From contig CAMLET010000190.1 of NCBI GenBank assembly GCA_946479125.1, positions 1-6,555 on the forward strand: DNA of 6,555 bases. The letters run 5' to 3'. This stretch comes from an uncultured Flavobacteriales bacterium (GTDB lineage Bacteria > Bacteroidota > Bacteroidia > Flavobacteriales > Crocinitomicaceae). This document shows positions 5,288-6,555 of this stretch, piece by piece; within the stretch, counting starts at the first letter, position 1; every line of letters starts with the position of its first letter. The position numbers were made by a program, and so were the translations under genes. The notes below the pieces were generated by a model that had not been told where the DNA came from, did no database searches, and saw only the letters and a list, made by a program, of their open reading frames with translations.

Positions 5288-6555
5288 GTTGTTTTGAAGT
5301 AATAGTGAGTTGAATTTTTGTTCCGGATGATTTTCCATCAATGTACAAATCAACGATTTCCAATTCAATGTTTTGCTTTTGGTAATCGCTATTGATCAAT
5401 GCAATCCGTTTTTCGAGTGCTTGTGTTGCGAACGATTGTCTTTTGATGGTATTACTCAAGTTTAATTCTTCTGCTGCTTTACGACCAATTCCATTGTCAA
5501 TCAATTCAATTCGATATTGATTGTTGTTAGGTTTCGAAACCCTTATTTCCAATTTCTTTTCACCTTGTTTATGCCGTAAACCATGTTTGAAGGCGTTCTC
5601 AATATAAGGCTGAAGAATTAGTGACGGAATTTGGATGGTTTCTGTGTGAACATTTTCCTGAATAGAAACCTCCAAACTAAAATCTTCCAGCATCATTGCT
5701 TCAAGTTCAATATAGAGTTTCAACAGCTTTAGTTCCTCGGCTAAACTAACATAATGCACTTCGCTCATTTCTAAAACGGCGCGCATTAAATCCGAAAAAT
5801 CATCCAGGTACGACGTTGCTCTCTGTCGATCATTTTCATAAATATAACCTTTGATGGAACTCAGCACATTAAAAATGAAATGCGGATTCATTTGCGATTT
5901 AATAGCCGTCAGCTTTAACGCATTCATTTCGTTTTGATAGTTCAATGCTTTTTGTCGCTTTGCAAGCTGACGCTTAAAAATGTAGAACACAATTCCGAGA
6001 AACAATACAATTTCGAGCAGAATAAACCACCAGGTGTACCAAAATGGCGGTGAAGAATAACCTTTAATGATGATCGTGTTTTGAGAATCCCTACCTAAAT
6101 GATCAATTGCCTTTAATTCAATTTCAAAATTTCCCGTTGGAATGTTTTGCAGCTGAATTTTGCTGATAGATCCCGGAACTTGTGTCCAACCATTTGAACG
6201 ATTAATTCTATAGGCATAGTCAAAATGTCCATTGCTGGAATAGGCCCGTGTTTCAGGAAATAGTGTAAATGTTTCATTAAACGTGAGTTCAACATTCTTC
6301 AACTTCTGTTTTAATGAAACAAGAGTTCTTGGAGTGTGATGAAATTCTGATAACGGGATTTTTTGCAGCCCCTTTCCAGTTGCTACCCAAATGTTATTAT
6401 CGACAATTAGTACATCCTGGACATTATTTGAAGCAAGTCCGGAAAATACATTGAGTGTGGACGTTGATTTGGTTTTTAGATCGTAAATGTACAGCCCCTG
6501 ATTGGTTGCAGTATAGATTTTGTTGTTATTATACTGAATACGGTAAGGCTGGCAA
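5280..6555 (-). CDS. LytS-like sensor histidine kinase with two-component propeller sensor (5' end outside window)
   Basis: The frame stays open to the right edge; I translated 6303-6555 by hand and found no stop, so an apparent start at 6302 is only an internal TTG leucine. About 424 residues are visible. The N-terminal ~70 read as beta-propeller repeats (NNKIYTATNQGLYIYDLKT; GLASNNVQDVLIVDNNIWVATGKGLQKI). A Y_Y_Y-like Ig domain follows (about 6300-6060: FPETRAY, FDYAYRI, GWTQVPGS, IPTGNFEIELKAIDHLGRDS), then one membrane helix (~6041-5973, WYTWWFILLEIVLFLGIVFYI), a basic coiled linker, and the His_kinase domain with phospho-acceptor His at 5880-5882 in QMNPHFIFN. The ATP-binding part has PSLILQPYIENAFKHG (Asn at 5595-5597), IDNGIGRKAAEE and SFATQALEKRIALIN, then SSGTKIQLTI. 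The family senses a periplasmic signal and phosphorylates a LytTR partner, here the overlapping downstream gene. The ligand cannot be read from this part. Confidence 0.95.
   Translation of the reverse strand, partial: CQPYRIQYNNNKIYTATNQGLYIYDLKTKSTSTLNVFSGLASNNVQDVLIVDNNIWVATGKGLQKIPLSEFHHTPRTLVSLKQKLKNVELTFNETFTLFPETRAYSSNGHFDYAYRINRSNGWTQVPGSISKIQLQNIPTGNFEIELKAIDHLGRDSQNTIIIKGYSSPPFWYTWWFILLEIVLFLGIVFYIFKRQLAKRQKALNYQNEMNALKLTAIKSQMNPHFIFNVLSSIKGYIYENDRQRATSYLDDFSDLMRAVLEMSEVHYVSLAEELKLLKLYIELEAMMLEDFSLEVSIQENVHTETIQIPSLILQPYIENAFKHGLRHKQGEKKLEIRVSKPNNNQYRIELIDNGIGRKAAEELNLSNTIKRQSFATQALEKRIALINSDYQKQNIELEIVDLYIDGKSSGTKIQLTITSKQHD

Noticed and set aside
5052..5297. Plus-strand open frame inside the regulator gene
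   Set aside because: Antisense shadow of the receiver domain.
5288..5368. Longer response regulator starting at 5368
   Set aside because: The extra 27 residues have no family match and lie inside the kinase gene; MIKALIVDD at 5287 is the natural start.
6113..6295. Second minus-strand open frame inside the kinase gene
   Set aside because: A +1 frame shadow of the Y_Y_Y-like domain; the main frame carries the recognisable domain.
6300..6302. TTG as the start of the sensor kinase
   Set aside because: The frame continues upstream without a stop to the window edge and encodes propeller repeats, so this is an internal leucine.

Overview
The window is an AT-leaning chromosomal segment that reads as Bacteroidota, most likely Flavobacteriales (a Crocinitomicaceae/Fluviicola-like origin is a guess). 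The reasons are: a small IPExxxVDY-family protein directly in front of pyruvate kinase, a secreted leucine-rich-repeat protein ending in a type A type IX secretion (T9SS) sorting domain, a lamin-tail/FlgD-like surface protein, a propeller-type LytS-like sensor kinase paired with a LytTR regulator, and gene starts without clear Shine-Dalgarno sequences.

Layout. Positions 1-1067 run on the plus strand: the 3' end of a large secreted lamin-tail-domain protein, then a 160-residue Gly/Tyr-rich exported protein that is probably a small outer-membrane barrel. A 15-bp hairpin flanked by A and T runs (1074-1108) separates these from everything else, which is on the minus strand. Reading down the minus strand from the right edge: a sensor kinase that enters from outside the window (6555-5280), its LytTR response regulator overlapping it by 8 nt (5287-4532), a 94-nt gap, the LRR/T9SS cargo protein (4437-3172), a 187-nt gap with two inverted-repeat elements, then the IPExxxVDY gene (2984-2556) and pyk (2554-1136), which are only 1 nt apart.

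How the genes may work together. The kinase and regulator are a translationally coupled two-component system. The LRR gene follows the regulator on the same strand and has a 10-bp direct repeat with 21-bp spacing at its start, which is the geometry LytTR proteins often bind, so it is a candidate target; this is inference. IPExxxVDY-pyk is a housekeeping pair whose association recurs in this phylum. It appears here without the acpP-fabF-rnc genes that often precede it.

I see no RNA gene, CRISPR array, insertion sequence or phage gene. This is mostly an ordinary region. The points most worth checking are the direct repeat at the LRR start, the tight coupling of the unknown IPExxxVDY protein to pyk, and the long hairpin at 3087-3133. 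Several naive longest-ORF starts (78, 2599, 4491, 5368, 6302) are wrong or doubtful and are corrected below.
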